Part shown: one piece after another, positions 43,180-50,876 of the stretch
Position numbering within the stretch: position 1 is the first letter of the stretch
How the letters are laid out: every line of letters begins with the position of its first letter
Assembly (NCBI GenBank): GCA_963753905.1
Contig: CAVWDZ010000001.1
Coordinates: 2,108,001 to 2,172,000, forward strand
Direction: 5' to 3'
DNA: 64,000 nt
Source: Bog-756 sp963753905
GTDB lineage: Bacteria; Actinomycetota; Acidimicrobiia; Acidimicrobiales; RAAP-2
Made by a program: the position numbers and the translations under genes
Notes under the pieces: generated by a model
The model's input: only the letters and a program-made list of their open reading frames with translations
The model's database searches: none
Told to the model about the DNA's origin: nothing

Positions 43180-43189
43180 ACGGTAGCCT
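43180..43189. promoter_or_regulatory. Overlapping divergent -10 boxes (phosphodiesterase and 43200 gene)
   Basis: The decamer ACGGTAGCCT reads TAGCCT on the plus strand (43184-43189, ten bases before ATG 43200) and TACCGT on the minus strand (43185-43180, six bases before GTG 43173). The two hexamers share the TA step, so the two genes appear to fire from one symmetrical site in opposite directions. Confidence 0.55.
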
Positions 43190-43199
43190 CTGCCCCGCC

Positions 43200-43811
43200 A
43201 TGCTGGACCACGTCTTCACACAGCTCGTCGCGTCGCATCGGCACGCCTTCGAGACGGCGCTGCTGCAGCGTCAGGCCGTCGAGGAGCGGTTCCAGGTGGA
43301 CGTCTTCCTGGGAGACGTGAGCTTCGAGACGTCCTACAGCCTCCCCGGGGAGGAGCGTCCGGCGCGGATCCGGGTCGACACCAGCCTGGACTGGCCGACC
43401 TGGAGCCAGACCGCCTACCGGAGCTGGGCCATCGGAGAGGAGCCCGACGAGCTGCCCGAGGTCCTGGTGGAGATCGCCTTCCGGGTCCAGGGTCTCGACG
43501 GGGTGCCCGCGGCCGGTCCGCTGCTCGAGACCCTGCCCGCGCACCTCGAGGTGCTGGGAGGCGATCCGCTGGTGCGGGGCACGGCCACCATCGAACAGGT
43601 CCTTGTCGCCGCCCACCACGGGTCCGAACTGCCGGAGTGCGCGATCGAGGTCTCGTACGAGGGCTCGTGCCAACTGGACGAGGCGATTCTGGAGAACCCG
43701 AGCACACTGGACGACGCCCTGGTTCCGTTCGGCCGGACGGTGGCCTCGCTGCTGGTGCAGATCGGCGACCTCCCCTTCAGCTACCTCCCACCGACCGCGC
43801 CGACCGGCTGA
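43200..43811 (+). CDS. Protein of unknown function
   Basis: I do not recognise this 203-residue protein. It is acidic and soluble, with no signal peptide or membrane span. It reads like an alternation of beta strands (VDVFLGDVSFETSYSLPG, ARIRVDTSLDWPTWSQTAYRSW, PEVLVEIAFRVQGL, PECAIEVSYEGSCQLDEAIL), ending SLLVQIGDLPFSYLPP. The central DWPTWSQ and the C-terminal IGDLPFSYLPP would be good search anchors. It shares a divergent promoter with the phosphodiesterase gene, and the convergent PfkB-type kinase gene ends 28 bases downstream. Codon use is like its neighbours, so it is probably an old lineage gene. Confidence 0.75.
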   Translation: MLDHVFTQLVASHRHAFETALLQRQAVEERFQVDVFLGDVSFETSYSLPGEERPARIRVDTSLDWPTWSQTAYRSWAIGEEPDELPEVLVEIAFRVQGLDGVPAAGPLLETLPAHLEVLGGDPLVRGTATIEQVLVAAHHGSELPECAIEVSYEGSCQLDEAILENPSTLDDALVPFGRTVASLLVQIGDLPFSYLPPTAPTG

Positions 43812-43839
43812 CCCGCCCGGTCAGGACGGGCCACGGCGC

Positions 43840-44898
43840 TCAGGACACCAGGCCGGCCGCCATACCGAGTGCCCGGAGATCGGCCTGCGGCCGGGCCCCG
43901 ACGTGGGAGATGATCTCGGCGGCGCAGAGCCCCCCGAGACGCGCCGATCCCCCGGGCGAGAGGCCGTGGGTGATGCCGTAGAGGAAGCCGGCGGCGAACA
44001 GGTCGCCGGCACCGGTGGTGTCGACCACCCGGTCGACCGGGGCGGCGGGTACCTCGATCGGACCGGTCGGGGTGACCACCACCGAACCCGCCGGCCCGCG
44101 GGTGAGGACGGCCAACACGCCGGTCTCCGAGACCGCCTCGACGGCCGCCTCGAAGCTGCGCGCGCCGAACAGCATCATGACCTCCTCCTCGTTCGCAAAG
44201 AGCATCTCGAGGTCGCCGGTGAGCAGGTCGAGGAATTCCGAGCGGTGGTGCTGCACACAGAAGGGGTCCGACACCGAAAGGGCGACCGAGGCCTCGGAAG
44301 CGTGCGCGAGGCCGATGGCCTCGCGCATTGCCGCCTTGGCGGTCGGCTGTTCCCAGAGATAGCCCTCCAGGTAGACGACCTCGGTGGAGCCGAGATGGCC
44401 GTCGTGCAGGTCCACGGCATCGAACTCGGAGGCGACACCGAGGTGTGTGGCCATCGTGCGCTCGGCGTCCTCGGTGACCAGGATCAGGCAGTGGCCGGTG
44501 ACCACCTCGCCCGGAACGGCCGGCGTCGGTGTCGGGTCGAAGGCCACCCCGACCGCGCGGATGTCATGGATGAATGCTCTGCCGAGCTCGTCGTCCGCCA
44601 CCCGGCCGAGGAAGGCGGCGCGGCCACCGAGAGAGGCGACGCCGGCCGCGGTGTTGGCCGCCGACCCGCCCGACGCCTCGGTGGTCTGTCCCATCCGGTC
44701 GTAGATGGCGGCCGACCGCTTTTGATCGATCAGGACCATGGTCCCCTTGATCAGATCGAGTTCGACGAGGTCCTCGTCCCGCGCCTGGGCCAGGACGTCG
44801 ACCAGGGCGTTGCCCACGGTCACCACGTCGAGTCGGGGCCCGGCGGGTCCCGCGTCGTCTCGCGGGCCGGGCGCGTTGCTGGTGGAGTCGGAGGGCAC
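43840..44898 (-). CDS. PfkB-family sugar/nucleoside kinase (adenosine kinase-like)
   Basis: This 352-residue ribokinase-fold enzyme shows VVTVGNALVDVLAQ, the N-terminal signature GGSAANTAAGVASLGGRAAFLGRVADDELG, a lid region, NEEEVMMLFGA, TRGPAGSVVVTP and the C-terminal catalytic DTTGAGDLFAAGFLYGI with the general-base Asp. The pattern resembles the adenosine kinase-like branch found in many bacteria, so adenosine salvage is likely, though ribokinase or an inosine/guanosine kinase is possible. Of two consecutive GTG codons I chose 44898, because it stands exactly six bases from the -10 box TACCGT; 44901 would leave only three. Confidence 0.88.
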   Translation of the reverse strand: MPSDSTSNAPGPRDDAGPAGPRLDVVTVGNALVDVLAQARDEDLVELDLIKGTMVLIDQKRSAAIYDRMGQTTEASGGSAANTAAGVASLGGRAAFLGRVADDELGRAFIHDIRAVGVAFDPTPTPAVPGEVVTGHCLILVTEDAERTMATHLGVASEFDAVDLHDGHLGSTEVVYLEGYLWEQPTAKAAMREAIGLAHASEASVALSVSDPFCVQHHRSEFLDLLTGDLEMLFANEEEVMMLFGARSFEAAVEAVSETGVLAVLTRGPAGSVVVTPTGPIEVPAAPVDRVVDTTGAGDLFAAGFLYGITHGLSPGGSARLGGLCAAEIISHVGARPQADLRALGMAAGLVS

Positions 44899-44904
44899 CA
44901 CCCG

Positions 44905-44914
44905 ACGGTAGCCT
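44905..44914. promoter_or_regulatory. Overlapping divergent -10 boxes (PfkB-type kinase and pepN)
   Basis: The same decamer ACGGTAGCCT as at 43180-43189 occurs here. TAGCCT (44909-44914) ends seven bases before ATG 44922 of pepN. On the other strand TACCGT (44910-44905) ends six bases before GTG 44898 of the kinase gene. Confidence 0.55.
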
Positions 44915-44921
44915 GCCCCTC

Positions 44922-47525
44922 ATGCGCACCTCGACAACCGACAACCACGACCCGGCGGACGACGCCGCCTACCGCCTCCCGGCCGGGATCCGGCCGAGCG
45001 CCTACCGCCTGGTGCTCGCTCCCGACCTCGGGGCGGCCACCTTCGCCGGCGACGTCGAGGTCGACCTCACCATCGAGGACCCGGTCACCTCGATCGTCCT
45101 CAACGCTGCCGAGCTCGACATCACCTTCGCCGAGCTCAACGCCGGGGACCCCGACGACGGGTACGCCCTGACCCCGTCCAGCATCACCGTCGACGCCGAC
45201 GAGGAACGGGCCACCTTCGCCTTCCCCGAGCCCCTTGCCGCCGGGCCGGCCACCCTGCATCTCTCCTTCACCGGGATCCTCAACGACAAGCTGCGCGGCT
45301 TCTACCGGTCCACGTTCGTGGACGAGTCCGGCGCGGACCGGGTCATCGCGACCTCGCAGATGGAGTCGACCGACGCCCGGCGGGCCTTCCCCTGTTTCGA
45401 CGAGCCCGCCCTCAAGGCGACCTTCGAGATCACCCTCGTGGTGGACGAGGGTCTCGCCGCCTACTCCAACGGAGCGGTCGCAGAGGAGACCCCCGAGCCC
45501 GGCGGCACGCGCCGGGTGCGCTTCGCCACCACCATGGTCATGTCCACCTACCTGGTTGCCTTCGTGGTCGGGCCATTGGAAGCGACCACGCCGATCGACG
45601 TCGACGGGGTCCCCCTCCGGATCGTCCACCGGCCGGGCAAGGCCGACCTCACCGGGTTCGCCCTCGAGGTCGGGACCCACGCGCTCCGCTTCTTCACCGA
45701 CTACTTCGGCATCCCCTACCCGGGCGGCAAGCTCGACCTGGTGGCCATCCCCGACTTCGCCTTCGGAGCCATGGAGAACCTCGGGTGTGTCACCTTCCGG
45801 GAGTCGGTCCTCCTGGTCGATCCCGCCAACGCCTCGCGGGTCGAGCTCGAGCATGTGGCCGACGTCGTGTGCCACGAGATCGCCCACATGTGGTTCGGCG
45901 ACCTGGTCACCATGAAATGGTGGAACGGGATCTGGCTCAACGAGGCCTTCGCAACGTTCATGGAGATCCTGGCAGTCGACGCCTTCCGGCCCGAGTGGCA
46001 GCGATGGGTCAGCTTCGGCGTCGAACGGGAGTCGGCAATGGCGGTGGACGGGCTCCACACCACCCGCTCGGTCGAGTTCCCGGTCGGGCGTCCCGAAGAG
46101 GCCCAGGGCATGTTCGACGTCCTGACCTACCAGAAGGGCGGCAGCGTCCTGCGCATGCTCGAGCAGTTCCTCGGCCCGGACGTCTTCCGCGAGGGCATCC
46201 ACGACTACCTGACCACCCACGCCTACGGCAACAGCGAGACCGCCGGGCTCTGGGACGCCCTCGAGCGCTCGAGCGGCCGGGCCGTCCGTGCCCTCATGGA
46301 CACCTGGATCGACCAGGGGGGCTACCCGCTGGTCACCGTCGGTGACGACGGGGGCCTGAGCCAGCAGCCGTTCTCCTACTCGGGCCAGGCGGGCGGGGCG
46401 ATCGGCACCCACTGGAAGGTCCCGGTGCTGCTCCGGCCGCTGGATGCGCCCGATACCGAACCGGACACGCTCCTCCTGGACGGCGCCGGTGCCGTGGGAT
46501 CCACCCTGCGTCCGGACCTCCTGGTCAACGCCGGCGGATCCGGCTTCTACCGGGTCTCCTACCCCACACAACAGGTCGAACGCCTGGCTGCGCGTCTCCC
46601 CGACCTGGCTCCCCTCGAGCGCTACAACCTGGTGTCGGACTCCTGGGCCGCTGCGCTGGCGGGTCGGACACCGCTGGCCGACCTGGTCCGGCTGGCCCGG
46701 GCACTCGCCGGCTCCGGAGAACGCGACCCGAGTGTGTGGTCGGTCGTATTCGGCGCGCTCGGGCTCTTCGACCGGGTCGTGCCGGAGGACGCACGCCCGA
46801 CCGTCTCCCTCGCCGTACGAACCCTGCTCGGCCCGCTGGCCGCCGATGTCGGCTGGGACCCTCGACCCGACGACGACGAGCGCACACCGTCGCTGCGCGC
46901 CTCGGTCCTCCGGACGCTCGGGACCATCGGCGGCGATCCGGCCACCCGGGCCGAGGCGCGCCGCCGGTTCACCGCGGCCGGCACCGTCCCGCTCCAGGCG
47001 GACACCGAATCGGCGCTCCTCGACATCGTGGCCATGCAAGGGGGAGTGGCGGAGTTCGAGGCGATGCTCGCCCGGTTCCGCTCCCCGGCCACCCCCCAGG
47101 AGGAGAACCGTTACCTCTACGCCCTCGCCTCCTTCGACGACGAGGCCCTCGCGGTCAGGGCCTTCGACCTCGCCCTCTCCGAGGTGCGGACGCAGAACGC
47201 TCCCTTCCTCGTCCAGGCACTGCTGGTCAACCGGGTGACCGGACCGTCGACGTGGCACCGGGTCGTCGCCGCGTGGGACACGCTCCAGGAGCGGTTCCCG
47301 TCCAACATCTTCCCGCGCATGCTGGACGGGGTCCGCGCCCTCTGCACGCCGCCCGAACTCGCCGCAGAGATCACCCGCTTCATCGAGGCGCATCCCGTGG
47401 CCGGAAGCGGCCGGAGCGTCGAGCAGACCCTCGAGCGCCTCTCGGTCAATGTGGCCTTCGCGACGCGAGAGGGCGCGGGCCTGGCCGGGGTGCTCACCGG
47501 GGTCCTCGACCTGCCGCCCGACTGA
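44922..47525 (+). CDS. pepN: Aminopeptidase N (M1 family)
   Basis: This 867-residue zinc metallopeptidase removes N-terminal residues from peptides in the cytoplasm. The N-terminal beta domain contains MESTDARRAFPCFDEPALKATFEI. The exopeptidase motif GAMEN is at about residue 281, the zinc site HEIAHMWFGD at about 320 and the third ligand in LNEAFATFME at about 342. The C-terminal ERAP1_C-like helical domain has the SDSWAAALAGRTPLADLV region. Length and layout match actinobacterial PepN. Leaderless start at ATG 44922 from a shared divergent promoter. It is followed after 69 bases by the GDT1-family gene. Confidence 0.95.
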   Translation: MRTSTTDNHDPADDAAYRLPAGIRPSAYRLVLAPDLGAATFAGDVEVDLTIEDPVTSIVLNAAELDITFAELNAGDPDDGYALTPSSITVDADEERATFAFPEPLAAGPATLHLSFTGILNDKLRGFYRSTFVDESGADRVIATSQMESTDARRAFPCFDEPALKATFEITLVVDEGLAAYSNGAVAEETPEPGGTRRVRFATTMVMSTYLVAFVVGPLEATTPIDVDGVPLRIVHRPGKADLTGFALEVGTHALRFFTDYFGIPYPGGKLDLVAIPDFAFGAMENLGCVTFRESVLLVDPANASRVELEHVADVVCHEIAHMWFGDLVTMKWWNGIWLNEAFATFMEILAVDAFRPEWQRWVSFGVERESAMAVDGLHTTRSVEFPVGRPEEAQGMFDVLTYQKGGSVLRMLEQFLGPDVFREGIHDYLTTHAYGNSETAGLWDALERSSGRAVRALMDTWIDQGGYPLVTVGDDGGLSQQPFSYSGQAGGAIGTHWKVPVLLRPLDAPDTEPDTLLLDGAGAVGSTLRPDLLVNAGGSGFYRVSYPTQQVERLAARLPDLAPLERYNLVSDSWAAALAGRTPLADLVRLARALAGSGERDPSVWSVVFGALGLFDRVVPEDARPTVSLAVRTLLGPLAADVGWDPRPDDDERTPSLRASVLRTLGTIGGDPATRAEARRRFTAAGTVPLQADTESALLDIVAMQGGVAEFEAMLARFRSPATPQEENRYLYALASFDDEALAVRAFDLALSEVRTQNAPFLVQALLVNRVTGPSTWHRVVAAWDTLQERFPSNIFPRMLDGVRALCTPPELAAEITRFIEAHPVAGSGRSVEQTLERLSVNVAFATREGAGLAGVLTGVLDLPPD

Positions 47526-47582
47526 GTCGGATCCCCGGGGGTGCACGGGGACGGCTGGTCGTTGCACCCGCTGTCCGTTCCC

Positions 47583-47588
47583 TACCCT
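47583..47588 (+). promoter_or_regulatory. -10 box for the GDT1-family gene
   Basis: TACCCT is followed by six bases and then GTG 47595. As with the PfkB-type kinase, two GTG codons are adjacent and the six-base spacing points to the second as the start. Confidence 0.45.
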
Positions 47589-47594
47589 GAGGTG

Positions 47595-48197
47595 GTGCAA
47601 CCCGACGTGCTGCAGCCCGGCATCATCCTCGCAACGTTCGGGCTGGTCGCCATCGCCGAGCTCCCCGACAAGACGATGATCGCCACGTTGATCCTCGGGA
47701 GCCGGCACCGCCCGCTGCTGATCTGGGCCGGGGCGACCATCGCCTTCGGCCTGCACGCCGCCATCGCGGTCGCCGCCGGCCAGCTCCTCCAGCTCCTCCC
47801 CCACCGGTGGGTCGAGGCGGTCACCACCCTGCTCTTCGCCGGCGGCGCGCTGTACCTCCTCCTGGTCGACGAGAAGAGCGAGGAGCAAGAGGCGGAGGAG
47901 GAAACCGCGAGGGCCCCGGGTGGCCTGCGCCCGATGGCCACCGCGTTCGCGGTCATCTTCGTCGGCGAGTTCGGAGACCTGACCCAGATCCTCACAGCCA
48001 ACCTGGCCGCCAAGTACCACGCGCCGCTCTCGGTCTTCCTCGGTGCCTTCGCCGCGCTGACCGCGGTGGCCGCCCTGGCCGCCCTGGGAGGCCGGGCCCT
48101 CCTCCGCATCCTCCCGCTCGCGGTCATCCGGAGGACGGGGGGTGTGCTCCTGGGCGCTCTCGCGGTCTACAGCCTGGTGACCCTGGTCAGGGGGTAG
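47595..48197 (+). CDS. GDT1/TMEM165 family (UPF0016) membrane protein
   Basis: This 200-residue polytopic protein has two copies of the family core. The first is AIAELPDKTMIATLIL near residue 25. The second is FVGEFGDLTQILTANLAAKY near residue 125, where the canonical E-x-G-D-K/R-T motif has Pro for Gly in copy one and Leu for Lys/Arg in copy two. About six membrane spans flank a short acidic cytoplasmic loop (DEKSEEQEAEEET). Family members export Mn2+ or Ca2+ in exchange for protons, and bacterial forms (MneA-like) protect against excess Mn. The start is chosen from the -10 spacing; GTG 47592 and GTG 47541 are alternatives. Confidence 0.85.
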   Translation: MQPDVLQPGIILATFGLVAIAELPDKTMIATLILGSRHRPLLIWAGATIAFGLHAAIAVAAGQLLQLLPHRWVEAVTTLLFAGGALYLLLVDEKSEEQEAEEETARAPGGLRPMATAFAVIFVGEFGDLTQILTANLAAKYHAPLSVFLGAFAALTAVAALAALGGRALLRILPLAVIRRTGGVLLGALAVYSLVTLVRG

Positions 48198-48266
48198 CGG
48201 CGCAAGGGCCGCAGCTGCATCGAGCACCCGGGCCCGTGACCGGACATCCGCTCCGGCCACGCCGGG

Positions 48267-48272
48267 TAGCCT
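48267..48272 (+). promoter_or_regulatory. -10 box for the 48282 gene
   Basis: GGTAGCCT is followed by nine bases and then ATG 48282. It is identical in core and spacing to the typA promoter. Confidence 0.5.
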
Positions 48273-48281
48273 TCGTTCCCG

Positions 48282-49214
48282 ATGACCTCCGGTTCGACGG
48301 CGCTCGCCCACCATGCGCCGGTCGCCGCCGATGCACTCGGCGCTGTGGCGACAGCCGCCTGGTCGGATGTCGCCGCGATCGACCGGCTCGATCTGGTCGC
48401 ACTGGCGGCCCAGGCGGTCCGGTCGCTTCACGGGTTGGAGCCCCTCGCCCCACCGCCCGGGAGCGAACAGCGGTGGACCGGTACGCCCGGCGGCGACTGG
48501 CGGCGGCTCGACCGCCTGACCGGGGACGAGCGGACCATCCTCGCCTTCGCAGAGCAGTGCAGCCTCGACGTCTCGGCGATCTCCCCCGATGACCGGTCGG
48601 CATTCCTGGCGGCGGGCGGCGACGCGACAGCCACCCTGGCCGCCGCGCTCTGGGTGGTCGACTTCCTTCCCCGGACGAGGGCTGCGCTCGACGCGCTCTT
48701 CGGCCCGGGACCCTGGCCTGCCGAGGAGCGGGATCGCGTCACCACCGATGTCTGGGGCGCGCTCGACGGGTTCACCCGTGCCGTCCCGAAGCTCGACGCA
48801 CTGGACCCGGTCACCGCCGAGCTGGTCCGCCTCCGCGGAGCCAGGCAGCACAACTGCCGTCTGTGCCGGTCCCTCCGCAGCCGACCCGCACTGCGCGCCG
48901 GTGCGGACGAGGGAGCCTTCGCCGCGGTCGACGACTACCGGGGGAGCCGGCTCACCCCGGTCCAGCAGTCCGCGTTGGCCTTCACCGACGCCATGCTCTG
49001 GAGCCCCGGGCGTCTCGACCCCGAGCCGGTCGGTGAGCTGCGCGCCCTCAGCGGACCCGACGCCCAGGTCGAGCTGGTCCTCGACGTCACCCGCAATGCG
49101 CTCAACAAGGTCGCCGTCGCGCTCGGCGCGGACGCTCCCCACGTGGAGGACGGGGTCGAGATCTACGACGTCGGGCCGGACGGCGAGCTGCTCTACGGGC
49201 TGACCCCCGACTGA
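48282..49214 (+). CDS. AhpD/carboxymuconolactone decarboxylase-like protein
   Basis: This 310-residue protein has the AhpD-like core in its second half: ELVRLRGARQHNCRLCRSLRSRPAL, with a CxxC pair at about residues 193-196, followed by DDYRGSRLTPVQQSALAFTDAM and a conserved Asp/Asn region (VELVLDVTRNALNKVAVALGAD). The first half (about 1-150) is an all-helical region with its own LTGDERTILAFAEQ segment, suggesting a duplicated, decayed CMD-like fold. Such proteins can be peroxidases or thiol reductases, but the substrate is unknown. It shares an operon with the downstream methyltransferase (24-base gap). Confidence 0.75.
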   Translation: MTSGSTALAHHAPVAADALGAVATAAWSDVAAIDRLDLVALAAQAVRSLHGLEPLAPPPGSEQRWTGTPGGDWRRLDRLTGDERTILAFAEQCSLDVSAISPDDRSAFLAAGGDATATLAAALWVVDFLPRTRAALDALFGPGPWPAEERDRVTTDVWGALDGFTRAVPKLDALDPVTAELVRLRGARQHNCRLCRSLRSRPALRAGADEGAFAAVDDYRGSRLTPVQQSALAFTDAMLWSPGRLDPEPVGELRALSGPDAQVELVLDVTRNALNKVAVALGADAPHVEDGVEIYDVGPDGELLYGLTPD

Positions 49215-49238
49215 ACGGCTTCGGGCGAGACCGTCTCC

Positions 49239-49964
49239 ATGGAACAACCCCTCGAAACCGCCGCTGTCGCTGTGCCGGCTGCCGTCGGAGCGCGGCGTGA
49301 GGAGCTGTTCTCGCTTGCCCGGGAAGCGACCGGGTTCATGCCCGACGACGAGGGGGAGGCGCTCTTCTTCGCCGCCCGGCGGGCCGGGGCGGCCTTCCCG
49401 GGTGCCACCTTCGTGGAGATCGGGGCCTGGTGTGGCAAGTCGACGACGTACCTCGGTGCTGCGGCCGAGGAGACGGCGGCCGTGCTGTTCAGCCTCGACC
49501 ACCACCACGGCTCCGAGGAGAACCAGCCTGGGTGGGAGCACCACGATCCGTCCCTGATCGATCCGCACAGCGCCCGCATCGACACCCTCCCCCACTGGCG
49601 GCGATCGATGATCGCCGCCAGCCTCGAGTCATCGGTGATCGGGCTCGTCGGCGACTCCCCGACGGTGAGCTCGCGCTGGACGATCCCGCTCGCGTTCTGC
49701 TTCATCGACGGCGGTCACGGCGAGGAGCCCGCCTGGGCCGACTACCGGGGATGGGCCCCGCGGGTGGTGGACGGGGGCTGGCTCGCCATCCACGACGTCT
49801 TCCCCGACCCCGCCGACGGGGGTCGCCCCCCCTTCGACATCTGGCGGGCCGCACTCGACTCCGGCGAGTTCGTCGAGGACGGCGAGTGCGGGTCCCTCAG
49901 GGTCCTTCGCCGGCGCCACGGGGGCCGGATCCCTCGGACGCCGCCCGGCGCCGGCCCGACCTAG
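49239..49964 (+). CDS. Class I SAM-dependent methyltransferase (family 24-like)
   Basis: This 241-residue protein shows a SAM-binding motif I variant (ATFVEIGAWCGKSTTYLGAAAEE), an acidic loop at strand 2 (FSLDHHHGSEENQPGWEHHD), and FCFIDGGHGEEPAWADYRGWAPRVVDGGWLAIHDVFPDP, the DGxH signature of the Methyltransf_24 / cephalosporin-hydroxylase-like group. Members methylate small molecules or sugar moieties; the acceptor here is unknown. It is probably co-transcribed with the AhpD-like gene. Confidence 0.8.
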   Translation: MEQPLETAAVAVPAAVGARREELFSLAREATGFMPDDEGEALFFAARRAGAAFPGATFVEIGAWCGKSTTYLGAAAEETAAVLFSLDHHHGSEENQPGWEHHDPSLIDPHSARIDTLPHWRRSMIAASLESSVIGLVGDSPTVSSRWTIPLAFCFIDGGHGEEPAWADYRGWAPRVVDGGWLAIHDVFPDPADGGRPPFDIWRAALDSGEFVEDGECGSLRVLRRRHGGRIPRTPPGAGPT

Positions 49965-50039
49965 GAGCCGCGTCAGGAAACGCGTCCCTGCTTCGACGTC
50001 GGCCGCGTGCCGCCGTCGTACCCGTGGCATAGTCCGGGT

Positions 50040-50771
50040 GTGATTCGAGACTACTTCGATGAGCGGATCGCCAGAAGCTACGACGCGAGGTGGCCCGAGG
50101 TCGTCGATCCCACTGTCGTCGAACCGATCGTGGACTTCCTCGCTCAACTTGCGGGTGCAGGGTCCGCCCTGGAATTGGCCATCGGAACCGGCCGCATCGC
50201 GCTCCCACTGAGTCGGCGAGGCGTTCCAGTACACGGGGTCGAGCTGTCACCGGCCATGGCTGCCGAGATGCGGAAGAAGCCCGGCGCGGAGAAGGTCGAC
50301 GTAACGACCGGCGACATGTCGATCACGAAGGTGGACAAGACGTTCACGGTCGTCTATCTCGTCGCCAACTCGCTCGCCAACCTCACGACCCAAGATGCCC
50401 AGGTGGCCTGCTTTCAGAACGCGGCCGAACACCTGGAAGCCGGCGGGTTCTTTGTCATCGAGTTGTACATCCCCGCCCTTCAGCGTCTGCCGCCGGGGCA
50501 GACCATCGTTCCGTTCATCGTGACACCGAACCATCTGGGGTTCGAGGAGTACGACGTCGCCACCCAGATCGCCTACTCCCACCACTACTGGCAGCTGGAT
50601 GGCCGCTGGGATACGTTCTCCGCTCCTTTTCGCTATGTGTGGCCGTCTGAACTCGACCTCATGGCGCGGATCGCCGGATTGACCCTGCATGAACGATGGT
50701 CGAACTGGACCCGTGGCCCCTTCAGCAGCGAGAGCAAGCAGCACGTGTCGGTCTGGAAGAAGGCGGAATAG
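50040..50771 (+). CDS. Class I SAM-dependent methyltransferase
   Basis: This 243-residue protein shows the SAM motif ALELAIGTGRIALPLSRRGVPVHGVELSPAMAAEM, motif II region DVTTGDMSI and VYLVANSLANLTTQDAQVACFQNAAEHLEAGGFFVIELYIP. The C-terminus (TRGPFSSESKQHVSVWKKAE) ends like stand-alone small-molecule methyltransferases. GTG 50040 is placed six bases after the hexamer CATAGT. By eye its codon third positions are richer in A and T than those of its neighbours, and it lies alone between two operons, so it may have been acquired by transfer. The acceptor is unknown. Confidence 0.8.
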   Translation: MIRDYFDERIARSYDARWPEVVDPTVVEPIVDFLAQLAGAGSALELAIGTGRIALPLSRRGVPVHGVELSPAMAAEMRKKPGAEKVDVTTGDMSITKVDKTFTVVYLVANSLANLTTQDAQVACFQNAAEHLEAGGFFVIELYIPALQRLPPGQTIVPFIVTPNHLGFEEYDVATQIAYSHHYWQLDGRWDTFSAPFRYVWPSELDLMARIAGLTLHERWSNWTRGPFSSESKQHVSVWKKAE

Positions 50772-50829
50772 GCTGCGGTGACCGCTCGATCGAGACCGGC
50801 TCAATAGCAAGCGTTGCCAGTCGCGGCCC

Positions 50830-50862
50830 CAGCCGGTGCGCGGACCCGCGGCGAACCGGCTG
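50830..50862. terminator. Bidirectional terminator hairpin between convergent genes
   Basis: CAGCCGGT (50830-50837) pairs with ACCGGCTG (50855-50862), and inside it CGCGG pairs with CCGCG around a two-base loop. It sits between the ends of the 50040 methyltransferase (+) and the 50877 gene (-) and would serve both. Confidence 0.6.
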
Positions 50863-50876
50863 CGGTGGACGGGAGC

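Noticed and set aside
43811..43840. GCCCG-N7-CGGGC as a terminator between the 43200 gene and the PfkB-type kinase gene
   Set aside because: A 5-bp stem is too weak in this GC background to stand out from chance.
44820..49595. A 1591-codon open frame on the minus strand opposite pepN, the GDT1-family gene and the AhpD-like gene
   Set aside because: It is the antisense shadow of GC-rich genes: low-complexity His/Asp/Glu/Gly/Arg-rich translation, no family motifs, and it fully overlaps strong genes on the other strand.
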